From the IMG/VR virus record IMGVR_UViG_3300036852_000353, positions 47,556 to 111,555 of that record: a stretch of DNA of 64,000 nt, one strand, 5' to 3'. The notes beneath the pieces were generated by a model. The model was not told the DNA's origin. It did not search any database and saw only the letters and a list, made by a program, of their open reading frames with translations. Shown here one piece after another: positions 6,803 through 13,731 of the stretch. The stretch's first letter is position 1, and each line of letters begins with the position of its first letter. The DNA comes from a virus. The position numbers and the translations under genes were made by a program.

Positions 6803-6934
6803 GGGTGACCCCTCCCTGTGACGGAAGGGGCAGCGCGACTCGGGACGATCACTCCGGGGTATTCAAGGAAGTGACTCCATCACGCTTCTCCAGCGGCCCG
6901 TGAAGGCGTACTGCACTGGAGCCGATTTCGGTTG
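6803..6934 (-). other. 132-nt spacer between tRNA-Phe and tRNA-Ile
   Basis: No cloverleaf or Y-RNA box GGTGCG is found here. It contains a TCACT/AGTGA hairpin and may simply be transcribed spacer. Confidence 0.4.
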
Positions 6935-7009
6935 TAGGGCCTGGAGGACTTGAACCTCCGACCACTTGCGTATCAGGCAAGTGCTCTAACCGGGCTGAGC
7001 TAAGACCCC
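6935..7009 (-). tRNA. tRNA-Ile (GAT)
   Basis: Acceptor GGGGTCT/AGGCCCT with G-U closing pair, D-arm GCTC...GAGC, anticodon arm CTTGC-CTGATAC-GCAAG, T-arm GGAGG-TTCAAGT-CCTCC, A73. Confidence 0.88.
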
Positions 7010-7013
7010 TAGG

Positions 7014-7157
7014 TGCCTGAGATCAAGATCGACGACACTGTTCGTACCAATGCTCTACCAACTGAGCTACCGGACAGAGGGGGGAGCTGCCCGGACAGGA
7101 CTTGAACCTGTGACCTTTGGTTCCCTGTGAAGTAGGTATCGTCTGTCGCACCAGGCA
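7014..7157 (-). ncRNA. Y RNA (YrlA-like) with permuted tRNA-like module, copy 2
   Basis: 144 nt. Outer stem TGCCTGG/TCAGGCA, boxes GGTGCGACAGA and CTTGATC, helix GACGA/TCGTC. The inner module is the clearest circular permutation. Reassembled in normal order it has acceptor TGTCCGG/CCGGGCA, D-arm GCTC-AGTTGGTA-GAGC, anticodon-position stem TTGGT/ACCAA, variable AGGTC and T-arm ACAGG-TTCAAGT-CCTGT. In the DNA the T half (ending 7088) precedes the D half (starting 7076) with an 11-nt capping loop. The RNA ends emerge from the anticodon stem, as in YrlA RNAs. Confidence 0.85.
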
Positions 7158-7168
7158 CATGATGTGAC

Positions 7169-7236
7169 TGTCTGAGATCAGATCGGCGTCAGGGGGGACT
7201 TTTATCAGAAGTACCCTGTTGCCTGCGCACCAGACA
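7169..7236 (-). ncRNA. Short Y RNA without T-arm module, copy 3
   Basis: 68 nt. Outer stem TGTCTGG/TCAGACA, boxes GGTGCGCAGG and TCTGATC, then a GGG...CCC stem holding a small hairpin ACTT/AAGT. It lacks a D-arm and T-arm, so it would be a minimal Ro-binding Y RNA. Confidence 0.68.
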
Positions 7237-7249
7237 GAAGTCATGCGCG

Positions 7250-7325
7250 CGCCTGAGGTCAAGAGTGGGCGTTCCGGCGTGATTTCACCAGAAGAAGTAG
7301 CCGGGGGTGCCGTTCGCACCAGGCG
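7250..7325 (-). ncRNA. Short Y RNA without T-arm module, copy 4
   Basis: 76 nt. Outer stem CGCCTGG/TCAGGCG, boxes GGTGCGAACGG and CTTGACC (very near the vertebrate CUUGACU box), inner stem CCGGC/GCCGG with the shared TACTTC strand. No T-loop. Confidence 0.7.
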
Positions 7326-7357
7326 CACAATGGTTGGCACTCTGTTGAGTTGTCTAG

Positions 7358-7431
7358 GACAGACGACGGGATTTGAACCCGCACTGCCCCCTCGCATGGC
7401 GGGGGCGTGCTGCCAACTACACCACGTCCGT
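7358..7431 (-). tRNA. tRNA, anticodon unresolved
   Basis: Acceptor ACGGACG/CGTCTGT, D-arm GTGT-AGTTGGCA-GCAC, T-arm GCGGG-TTCAAAT-CCCGT. The anticodon stem CCCCC/GGGGG encloses a 9-nt loop GCCATGCGA with no clear U33, so the isotype cannot be assigned. Confidence 0.6.
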
Positions 7432-7440
7432 CAGGTGTAC

Positions 7441-7572
7441 TGCCCGAGATCAAGTCGACGACGCGTTCGTAAGCGCTCTGCCAGACTGAGCCACCGGCCG
7501 ACAGCCGGGCGGGATTTGAACCCGCGACCTCTCCATTAACGGTGGAAGAATTCGTCATCTGCGCACCGGGCA
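7441..7572 (-). ncRNA. Y RNA (YrlA-like) with permuted tRNA-like module, copy 5
   Basis: 132 nt. Outer stem TGCCCGG/TCGGGCA, boxes GGTGCGCAGAT and CTTGATC, helix GACGA/TCGTC. Inside, a T-arm half (GCGGG-TTCAAAT-CCCGC, CCGGCTG) is followed after one base by acceptor CGGCCGG and D-arm GCTC-AGTCTGGCA-GAGC. CGGCCGG/CCGGCTG pair over 7 bp. Same permuted order as copies 1 and 2. Confidence 0.82.
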
Positions 7573-7653
7573 GTATTGAGCGGCCCACCTTGGCGGGTGG
7601 CCCACCCTCGGTTGCACTCAGGCCTTGAGATGCCACCGAAATTTTGGTTCGAA

Positions 7654-7721
7654 CGGCAGAGGTCCGTGGCGTCGCCGGGTCGTATCTTGGAAGGAAGGAA
7701 CCGGCTCCTTCGCACCTGCCG
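7654..7721 (-). ncRNA. Short Y RNA, first gene of the array, copy 6
   Basis: 68 nt. Outer stem CGGCAGG/TCTGCCG, extendable to GAACGGCAG/CTGCCGTTC; box GGTGCGAAGG; inner GCCGG/CCGGC stem with TTCCTTC. The 3' box is CGGACC, weaker than its relatives. It begins about 7 nt after the predicted transcription start. Confidence 0.62.
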
Positions 7722-7734
7722 TTCGAGTGCGTTC

Positions 7735-7762
7735 ACACTATCACCGCCGGTGACTCTGTCAA
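7735..7762 (-). promoter_or_regulatory. Strong sigma-70-type promoter for the Y RNA/tRNA/Ro unit
   Basis: -35 TTGACA (7757-7762), 16-bp spacer, -10 TAGTGT (7735-7740). It is placed to start RNA just before the first Y RNA. Confidence 0.7.
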
Positions 7763-7790
7763 CGCGCTTTCTTGCTTTAGTCGGCTGAAA

Positions 7791-7811
7791 GTTCTGACCG
7801 GGTTTCAGAAC
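7791..7811 (-). terminator. Terminator-like hairpin
   Basis: GTTCTGA/TCAGAAC 7-bp stem followed on the minus strand by TTTCAG. It separates the gene at 7823-8161 from the tRNA promoter. Confidence 0.5.
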
Positions 7812-7822
7812 GCTGCCTCATG

Positions 7823-8161
7823 TCAACTAGCTTTGGCCATAGGTTTGTTGACGGTGCGCAGCGGGATCGTGGTTTCCGTGTCGTCGCTGTCGAACGAATG
7901 GCTGGTCGGCATATTTCGCATGACCTCGTTGATGTCGTCCTGAAGGTAGAACGTGTTGTTCTCGCCTTGCAGGCGGCGCAGTTCTCCGCGCAGGAACTTG
8001 ACATCTGAAGTCAGTGAAAGGTTGTGCTCCTGTGAGGACTTGTAGGCCTGGTAGATCTCCTGCATCCGGCGGTTGATGCGTCTCTTGCCTCTGCCGGGGG
8101 AGATGACACCGATGGCGAAGGTCAGCAGCCAGAAGACACGGCCGGGTTTGCGTGGTGCCAT
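7823..8161 (-). CDS. Membrane-anchored coiled-coil protein, unknown
   Basis: 112 aa. One N-terminal hydrophobic segment (residues ~8-20), a basic patch GRGKRRINRR, a heptad-rich region ~30-75, and a Ser/Asp-rich tail. ATG 8161 follows a GACAAGGAAGG leader. Function unknown. Confidence 0.65.
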   Translation of the reverse strand: MAPRKPGRVFWLLTFAIGVISPGRGKRRINRRMQEIYQAYKSSQEHNLSLTSDVKFLRGELRRLQGENNTFYLQDDINEVMRNMPTSHSFDSDDTETTIPLRTVNKPMAKAS

Positions 8162-8174
8162 AGGCGGTGTACGC

Positions 8175-8184
8175 CTTCCTTGTC
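8175..8184 (-). promoter_or_regulatory. Start-associated GACAAGGAAG motif
   Basis: Upstream of the gene at 7823-8161. Confidence 0.7.
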
Positions 8185-8205
8185 ATGGCATGTCCTGATG
8201 TCCGA

Positions 8206-8574
8206 TCAGGCGGCCAGGGTGCCCTTGTCGTCCGTGGACGGTTCGGTGCCCGTGATGCGCTGTGTCTGCTCCTGCGGGGCGGCGCTGTGCACGCCCCGAT
8301 GTCGGAGGTAACTGGCGTACCAGTTTTCGACCTCGGTCAGGTCGAAGACGGAGCGTCCCTTGCCTCCGTTGGCCGTTCCTGTTGTCTGGACGGCTTCAGG
8401 AAAATCGTTGAAGTGGCGGTAGTGCCACCACTTGTGTACTAGCTGTCGGCTGATCGGACGTGGACGAGTCGGGTAGAGCTTGTTGAGGTGTTCCGCCGCC
8501 TTGGCGAAGCCCCCCCGGTCAGCAGTGCCGTCGTCGTCTACAACCGGTTCAGCCGGACGTTCCTTGTCAGTCAT
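8206..8574 (-). CDS. Putative MerR/excisionase-like DNA-binding protein
   Basis: 122 aa. A helix-turn-helix-like region around residues 45-65 (ISRQLVHKWWHYRHFNDFPE) resembles excisionase/MerR winged helices. ATG 8574 follows GGGGAGG. Its first codons, MTDKERP, contain the GACAAGGA string inside the coding sequence. Possibly a transcription regulator of the Ro/tRNA or early region. Confidence 0.6.
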   Translation of the reverse strand: MTDKERPAEPVVDDDGTADRGGFAKAAEHLNKLYPTRPRPISRQLVHKWWHYRHFNDFPEAVQTTGTANGGKGRSVFDLTEVENWYASYLRHRGVHSAAPQEQTQRITGTEPSTDDKGTLAA

Positions 8575-8960
8575 CCGTACCTCCCCGTGTTGCATGCGGT
8601 GGTGCGGGGGCCGGATGTGGACCGGCACAGGGGTCTGGTTTTCCGCCAGGCTGGGCTACCCCGCGTTGGTGTACCGCGTATTGAGAGCAGGCCCACAGTA
8701 GACACGAGTAGACGCAGATGCGCCTGCGGGTCTGTCACTTTTGTGCAACGCCTGTATACGGACTGTGTCACAGCCGTTGCGGGAAGCTGCCGGTCCCTGT
8801 GTGCCCGGCAGCTACAGAATGCAGGTTATCCCCCGGCACACGCGCGACGACACAGGCAGGCTCACGGTGGTCCGTCAAGAATCAGCGGTGATCTCACCCT
8901 AACAGGTAAGGGTCGTGTGTTGAAGGAGTGAAGCAGGAGGTGGGACGGCGTGTCGGAGCG
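8575..8960. other. 386-bp intergenic region
   Basis: No convincing gene. It holds the hairpin at 8786-8812 and a TATACA -10-like element on the minus strand near 8754, so it probably separates two leftward operons. Confidence 0.5.
8786..8812 (-). terminator. Terminator-like hairpin
   Basis: 8-bp stem GCTGCCGG/CCGGCAGC; no strong T-tract, typical of high-GC actinobacterial terminators. It ends the replication/recombination operon. Confidence 0.6.
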
Positions 8961-9494
8961 TCAGAACGGGGGCAGTCCGGGGGCGTTGGGGTCGGCCACC
9001 GGACCGGGCGCGGGCGCGGTGGCCATCGCCATCGGGTCCGGGGCGGGCGGCGCCACGGGACCGGCCGATACCACGGGTGGCAGAATCCGGATGTCCTCCA
9101 CCTCTTCGTCGCTGTTCTTCTTCTTCCGGCGGCCGACCTGGGCGCGGGCGGTGCGGCCCTTGAGGGCGGCGATGACAGCGTCGTCGCTCGGCTCGGCCTC
9201 GAAGAAGCCGTCGTCGAGGCCGAGAGCGGCCATCTCTTTCAGCCAGATCGCGACGAGGCCCGGGTACTGCTCGATGACCGTGTCCGAGAGGGTCATCCAG
9301 TTCTTGAACTTCCGTCCGGCCAGCGGGCCGGTGGTCACCTCGAACTGGACGATGAAGCCCATGCCGCCCTTGCTCGGCTTCTCGGCGTCCACCACCTTCA
9401 CGTCGTAGGCGCCGACGGGGAACAGCTCGAATCCGGCGTCGCGTCGCTTCGCCAGCAGGTCTCGGTAAAAGGCATTCGCCACTTTAGTCACCAT
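8961..9494 (-). CDS. Putative ssDNA-binding protein (DUF669-like)
   Basis: 177 aa. N-terminal beta-rich domain with FPVGAYDVKVVDAEK and FIVQFEVTTGPLAGRKF resembles the DUF669-type single-strand binding proteins found next to phage Sak4/RecA-like ATPases. It ends in a KKK basic patch and a Pro/Ala-rich tail, as in many SSBs. The ATG at 9494 overlaps the previous stop. The adjacent ATPase and nuclease genes support a recombination role. Confidence 0.6.
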   Translation of the reverse strand: MVTKVANAFYRDLLAKRRDAGFELFPVGAYDVKVVDAEKPSKGGMGFIVQFEVTTGPLAGRKFKNWMTLSDTVIEQYPGLVAIWLKEMAALGLDDGFFEAEPSDDAVIAALKGRTARAQVGRRKKKNSDEEVEDIRILPPVVSAGPVAPPAPDPMAMATAPAPGPVADPNAPGLPPF

Positions 9495-9975
9495 CTTTCC
9501 GATTTCGCCTGGATTGCCAGGCTTTGCGCGTGTTCTCGGATCGCTGCTCAGGAGTGAGTGATGCATTCCATGCCCGCTGGGTCTCGCTCCGTCGAGCCCG
9601 TTGAGCATCGGTGAACCTGCGCCCCACGTTCGCGGCGCGCAACTTCTCGAACACGCCGTCGTAGGTGAAGTGGCAGGACACACACATGGCTTGGTAGTGC
9701 TCGTAGGGATCGAGACCGTCGGTGTCGTGGATCTGCGCCCAGTGCTTTGCCCCGGATCCGCACTCGCAGCACTGTTGATCAGCCGCCTTGCCACGTGTCT
9801 CCCAGACGCGCGCATGGCGCGCTTGGTATCCCACGGGCGAGTCGCCGTGCTTACCACACGCGCAGTCCGGCTCGCACTTCCGCATCCTGTGGCGTGCGCA
9901 GACGCACCCGGGCTCACAGAAGACACCCCGGTGACGACCGCATGTACAACCCGGCGGACACTTCGGGCGTTTCAT
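9484..9975 (-). CDS. HNH-like endonuclease with triple Cys/His repeats
   Basis: 163 aa. The N-terminus carries three tandem CxxxCxCxxH units (CPPGCTCGRH, CEPGCVCARH, CEPDCACGKH), then an HNH-like zinc fold (CCECG ... MCVSCHF), then two basic NUMOD3-like segments ending RRNRKD. This layout is typical of phage homing HNH endonucleases, which cut DNA and bind it through zinc/NUMOD modules. It sits between the SSB-like and Sak4-like genes with small overlaps on both sides. Confidence 0.65.
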   Translation of the reverse strand: MKRPKCPPGCTCGRHRGVFCEPGCVCARHRMRKCEPDCACGKHGDSPVGYQARHARVWETRGKAADQQCCECGSGAKHWAQIHDTDGLDPYEHYQAMCVSCHFTYDGVFEKLRAANVGRRFTDAQRARRSETQRAWNASLTPEQRSENTRKAWQSRRNRKDGD

Positions 9976-10703
9976 GCGGCTGGCGCCTCGTCATCCATGC
10001 TGCCGTGAATCACGGAGAGCATGTCCGTGATGCTGGGGTTGTCGATAAACCGACCCAGTCGTCCGCCCACGCGTTCACCGGTTGCGTAACCCTGGGCCGG
10101 TCCGATCAGGAGCCGGTGGACTGCGGTGCCATCCTCTTGGGGGAGCGCCGCCAGATATGTCAGCAAATCGACATAATAGGGCAAAGTGACCTTCAGCTGG
10201 CCCTGCACGAAGGGGAACCAGGTGCCGTCCTGGCGCTGGTTGGTCATGGCGATGAACAGCACCGCGTCGAGTGGCTTGACGGGGTGGGTGACGAGGTCGC
10301 GGAGGTTGCGGATCAGGAGCGAGGCCTTGCGGAGCATCTCGCCCCAGTCCTTGATCTCCAGCGGGTGGTCGCCCTTGAGGCTGTCGGCGAGGCGTTGCTG
10401 GACCTCGGAGATGGAGTCGACGACGACGCTGCGGAAGGGGTGCTGGCCGGTGTTGAGCCACTCGTAGGCCTTCTCCACCGCGCGGTATTCGCGGACGGTG
10501 ACCAGGCAAGAGTCCCAGGTTCCGTCGTGCTCGGGGATCTTGTCGGTCAGCGGGTTCCAGTAGATCTTCCGGGAAGGGGTGAAGCGGGAGCCCATCTCGG
10601 CGTCCAGGACGAGTCGCGGTGCGGGGGTGGTGTCTCCGAGGTAGGACTTCCCGGCGCCCTTCGGGCCGTGGACGATCATCGAGATGCCGGGCATGTCAGC
10701 CAT
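9972..10703 (-). CDS. Sak4/RecA-like ATPase
   Basis: 243 aa. Walker A GPKGAGKS (residues ~13-20) and Walker B VVVDSISEV (~90), followed by a RecA-fold core with SAMTNQ-type sensor region (FIAMTNQRQDG). Length and context fit phage Sak4-type single-strand annealing ATPases or AAA recombinase loaders. It is next to an SSB-like protein and a Cas4-like nuclease and overlaps the latter (10696-10703). Confidence 0.75.
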   Translation of the reverse strand: MADMPGISMIVHGPKGAGKSYLGDTTPAPRLVLDAEMGSRFTPSRKIYWNPLTDKIPEHDGTWDSCLVTVREYRAVEKAYEWLNTGQHPFRSVVVDSISEVQQRLADSLKGDHPLEIKDWGEMLRKASLLIRNLRDLVTHPVKPLDAVLFIAMTNQRQDGTWFPFVQGQLKVTLPYYVDLLTYLAALPQEDGTAVHRLLIGPAQGYATGERVGGRLGRFIDNPSITDMLSVIHGSMDDEAPAA

Positions 10704-11661
10704 GCGTGCCCCCTTCCGGCGAGGACATGCCGATGGCCGCCTTCACCTGAGCGAGAAGATCGAGCTTGCGATATGCGTATGCGTCGGCGTTCTCGATGAA
10801 CTCGGCGCGCATCGCGTCCTCGACGCGGGAGCCGTCGTCGAACAGCGGACACATGTTGACGAAGGGGCAGTCCCAGTCGCAGCGGTCCGGGATGGGGTTG
10901 TGGTAGGCGACGAGGCGGTGGTCGACGCCTGCATTGAGCTGGCGGACCACCCGGTCCATGTCGTCCATGATCCCGGTGATGCGGGTGAGGGCGTTCTTGC
11001 GCTCGACCTCGTTGTATCTGATATGAACCTGGTCGTAGAACGGGCCGGTGGCGCGGGCGGTGCGCTTGGAGCGGAGCATCATCGTGTAGAGAGCGCCGTC
11101 GACCCGCTCGTCCTTGTTGGACAGGTCCAGGAGGGTGGAGTAGATCAGCATCTGGGGATCGAGCATGATCCGGTTTGCCTTGCTGAGAGTGCCGACCGTT
11201 TTCCAGTCCCTCAGCTGCAGGGCGCCGTCCAGGGTGCGGCGGACGATCTGGTCGAGTTTGCCGTGGATGCGGGCCATCGATCCGTTGGTGAGCAGGATGT
11301 AGGTGTCGATCTCCTGCTCGGTGGAGACGACTTCGTGCTGTTCGTCGAGTCCGTTCTCTGCGGCCCACTCCATGAATCCCGCGATCATGATCGTGGCGTA
11401 GTCCTGCTCGCCCGTCAGTTCCGCCGCATACTCGGGCCGCTGACTGCGGGCGATGTCGTAGATGATGGCGACCGAGGCGAACGGGTCGATGTCGTACCCG
11501 TAGTACCCCTCCATGGCAGCGTGAATGCGGGTGCCGAGAAGGGCGGCGCCGACGGGCTTGGCACGCATCGGGTCGACGCCCCACTTGAAGTAGTAGGTGA
11601 GTGCCCACTGCCGACGACAGCGCAAGAATTTGGCGAGTTCCGAAGGGCTGGCGCTGAGCAT
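10696..11661 (-). CDS. Cas4/RecB-like PD-(D/E)XK nuclease with Fe-S cysteines
   Basis: 321 aa. Motifs in order: an early Cys (FLRCRRQW), GTRIHAAMEGYY, a GKLDQIVRR ... LRDWKT active-site pair (D and DxK), and C-terminal CDWDCPFVNMC giving the other three cysteines of a 4Fe-4S cluster. This is the Cas4/AddB-like exonuclease layout, which resects DNA ends. ATG 11661 overlaps the upstream stop. It belongs to the recombination operon with the Sak4-like ATPase. Confidence 0.82.
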   Translation of the reverse strand: MLSASPSELAKFLRCRRQWALTYYFKWGVDPMRAKPVGAALLGTRIHAAMEGYYGYDIDPFASVAIIYDIARSQRPEYAAELTGEQDYATIMIAGFMEWAAENGLDEQHEVVSTEQEIDTYILLTNGSMARIHGKLDQIVRRTLDGALQLRDWKTVGTLSKANRIMLDPQMLIYSTLLDLSNKDERVDGALYTMMLRSKRTARATGPFYDQVHIRYNEVERKNALTRITGIMDDMDRVVRQLNAGVDHRLVAYHNPIPDRCDWDCPFVNMCPLFDDGSRVEDAMRAEFIENADAYAYRKLDLLAQVKAAIGMSSPEGGTHG

Positions 11662-11867
11662 CAGGCGGCCTCCCCGAAGAGGTGGTCGTCGCACTCCCAG
11701 GAGTAGAAGTCCGCCTCGCAGGTGAGTTCACCGTCGTGGTTGTTGCCGTCGTGTGTGCACCGTCCCCACGGGACCCAGTGGCTGCCCTCGTTGATGCAGC
11801 GCACGGAGGTGGCCTCGCTGTAGATCTGGCAGCGGCGGACGGCCGGTGGGTGCATGTCGATGCTCAT
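11661..11867 (-). CDS. Small Cys-rich protein, unknown
   Basis: 68 aa. C-Q, RCIN, RCTHDGN, LTCEADFYSWECDDH suggest metal binding. ATG 11867 overlaps the upstream stop (ATGA). No family recognised. Confidence 0.6.
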   Translation of the reverse strand: MSIDMHPPAVRRCQIYSEATSVRCINEGSHWVPWGRCTHDGNNHDGELTCEADFYSWECDDHLFGEAA

Positions 11868-12157
11868 GTGTGATCGCCGTCCGGCCCGGTGTGGCGGGCC
11901 CAGATGCCGTGCTTGCCGCCTGTGGTACGTGCGACTGCCTCGAAGGTGCCCTCTGGTGCGTAGGCGGCAATCTTTCCTCGGCGGATGAGGTGGGCCACGG
12001 AGTTCGCGCTGGATGCGTTGTCGTAGGTGCCGATATGCGCCCATTCCCCTGTGACCTTGCGGAGCTTGTCGGCGATCTTCCGGTGCTTGGACCTCTTGGC
12101 ATTGCCGTGGATCTTCGCGGGAGGTTCTTCGAAGCGGATCCGTGTGTGGAGGGTCAT
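11864..12157 (-). CDS. Small basic protein, unknown
   Basis: 97 aa, Lys/Arg-rich first half (KIHGNAKRSKHRKIADKLRK) and a middle segment ARSANSVAHLIRRGKIAAYAPEG-like that could be a small DNA-binding fold. ATGA overlaps on both sides tie it to the helicase operon. Confidence 0.6.
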   Translation of the reverse strand: MTLHTRIRFEEPPAKIHGNAKRSKHRKIADKLRKVTGEWAHIGTYDNASSANSVAHLIRRGKIAAYAPEGTFEAVARTTGGKHGIWARHTGPDGDHT

Positions 12158-13731
12158 GGTTTCTCCCCGAGGAGTCGGAGCAGGGTGGTCCGGTCCCGGA
12201 CGAGTTCCTCCGCGTGTATCGCCTTGGCCTGGAGGATGTCCTGCTTGGTCTCTTCGACCGTTCCCGGGGTGATCTGCCGGATGATCTGGATGGAGTCGTG
12301 GCGTTCGGATCCGATGCGGTAGATCCGGTCGACGAATTGCTGGTTGCGGATGCTGCTGTAGCTGTCCTGCATGGACAGCAGCCTGGACGCCCGGGTCAGG
12401 GTGAGTCCCTCGGCCCCTGCCCCGAGCGTCAGCAGGATGACGCGGAGTTTGCCGTTCTGGAATCGTTCGACGGCCTGTCCGCGTTCGTATCCCGACTGGG
12501 CCCCCGTCACGAGGCCGTGCGGGATGTCAAGTTTGACTAGTCGTTCTGCTGCCAGTTCGATGAGCTGGCGTGATTCGGCGCCGACGACGAGGGGCTCGTC
12601 ACCGAGTTCTTCGAGGAGGTCGGCGAGGTCGTCGACCTTGGGTGAGGGGGCGACGAGCTTGACGTCGAAGTCGGGGTACTCGTAGAGGTACCTCTCGTAG
12701 ACGAAGTCACCATTCTCATCGCGCTTTTGTTCACGGATGAGTCTGCCGTCGAAGTCCACAAGCCGGTTGCCTGTGTAGACCGGGCGTCGTCGCCATTCAC
12801 GGCGGGTGACCGGCTCCAACTCGGCGCAGGAGGAGGCCAGCTGGTTCAGGCGCATGACCTGGGCGAGCGGGTTGGGGGCGACGAGCAGGCCGTCGATGTT
12901 GGCGATCATGTGCAGGCGCATCTGCTCGTACGCCTTCTTCTGCTTGGGCAGCATCGGCGTGTGCCGGATCTGGTCCGGCAACTTCGGTGGGAGCTGCGGC
13001 AGGGCGGCCTGCTTGGGGATGCGCCGCATCAGAGGGTCGACGATCTGGAAGAACTCGGCCTTGTTCTCGGACTTGATGCCGTGGACGTCAAGGCCGCCGA
13101 AAAAGTTGGGTGTGACGTCGGCGTACCGTTCGGTGTACTTGATCTTGGACGGGGTCCACTCGGGCTCGATGCCATGCAGGAGTGCCCAGAGCTGGACGAT
13201 GTCCTTGTCGATGGGTGTGCCGGTGGCGAGGTAGCGGAACTCGGCGCCGTGCAGGACTGCCCAAGTCGCCCTGGTCTGGGCTGACCTCGGCTCCTTTAGT
13301 CGGTGCGCCTCGTCACAGATGACGGTGCGCAGGCCCATCTCGTTGAGTTCTTTGGGCTCGCGGTCCTTGTCGGAGAGGGCGATGGTGCCGTATCCGGCGA
13401 GGCGGGAGTGCAGGCGCACGGCCTCCCAGTTGACTATGAACACCGAGGCGTCGCTCGCGAGCTGCTTGCGTCGCTTGAGGGCGGAGCCGTCGACCACCTG
13501 GACGGTGAGTTCGGGCGCCCACTTCGCGAGTTCGAAACTCCAGGTTGACGACTTCAGGGAGTTTGGGCACACTACGAGGGCTGGGAAGGGGTTCTGCCCC
13601 ATCTCGGCAAGGACCTGAAGGGTCCGGATCAATTGGGCTGTTTTGCCCAATCCGGGCGAATCGGCAAGAATCGCCCGTTTGTTCCGTACGAGAAACGCGA
13701 CACCGGGGCGCTGGAAGTCAAGCAGCTTCAC
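12154..13731 (-). CDS. SNF2-family DNA helicase/translocase
   Basis: 525 aa. Motif I SPGLGKTAQL (~25), motif II DEAH (~145), motif III LATGTPI, motif V GAGAEGLTLTRAS (~440), motif VI DRIYRIGSERHDSIQI (~470). The order and spacing match phage SNF2/SSL2 helicases that remodel replication or recombination intermediates. GTG 13731 starts inside the upstream gene, so coupling is likely. Confidence 0.88.
   Translation of the reverse strand: MKLLDFQRPGVAFLVRNKRAILADSPGLGKTAQLIRTLQVLAEMGQNPFPALVVCPNSLKSSTWSFELAKWAPELTVQVVDGSALKRRKQLASDASVFIVNWEAVRLHSRLAGYGTIALSDKDREPKELNEMGLRTVICDEAHRLKEPRSAQTRATWAVLHGAEFRYLATGTPIDKDIVQLWALLHGIEPEWTPSKIKYTERYADVTPNFFGGLDVHGIKSENKAEFFQIVDPLMRRIPKQAALPQLPPKLPDQIRHTPMLPKQKKAYEQMRLHMIANIDGLLVAPNPLAQVMRLNQLASSCAELEPVTRREWRRRPVYTGNRLVDFDGRLIREQKRDENGDFVYERYLYEYPDFDVKLVAPSPKVDDLADLLEELGDEPLVVGAESRQLIELAAERLVKLDIPHGLVTGAQSGYERGQAVERFQNGKLRVILLTLGAGAEGLTLTRASRLLSMQDSYSSIRNQQFVDRIYRIGSERHDSIQIIRQITPGTVEETKQDILQAKAIHAEELVRDRTTLLRLLGEKP

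Noticed and set aside
7014-7157. tRNA interrupted by a group I intron or a permuted, spliced tRNA
   Set aside because: Flanks are too short for an intron, no splicing endonuclease is expected in bacteria, the anticodon loop lacks U33, and the outer boxes fit a Y RNA better.
8565-8571. GACAAGGA in the start of the 8206-8574 gene as a start-associated motif
   Set aside because: It lies after the ATG (MTDKERP) and the gene has its own GGGGAGG; judged coincidental.
9972-11661. CRISPR-Cas system because of the Cas4-like gene
   Set aside because: No Cas1, Cas2 or repeat array; stand-alone Cas4-like nucleases are common in phage recombination operons.
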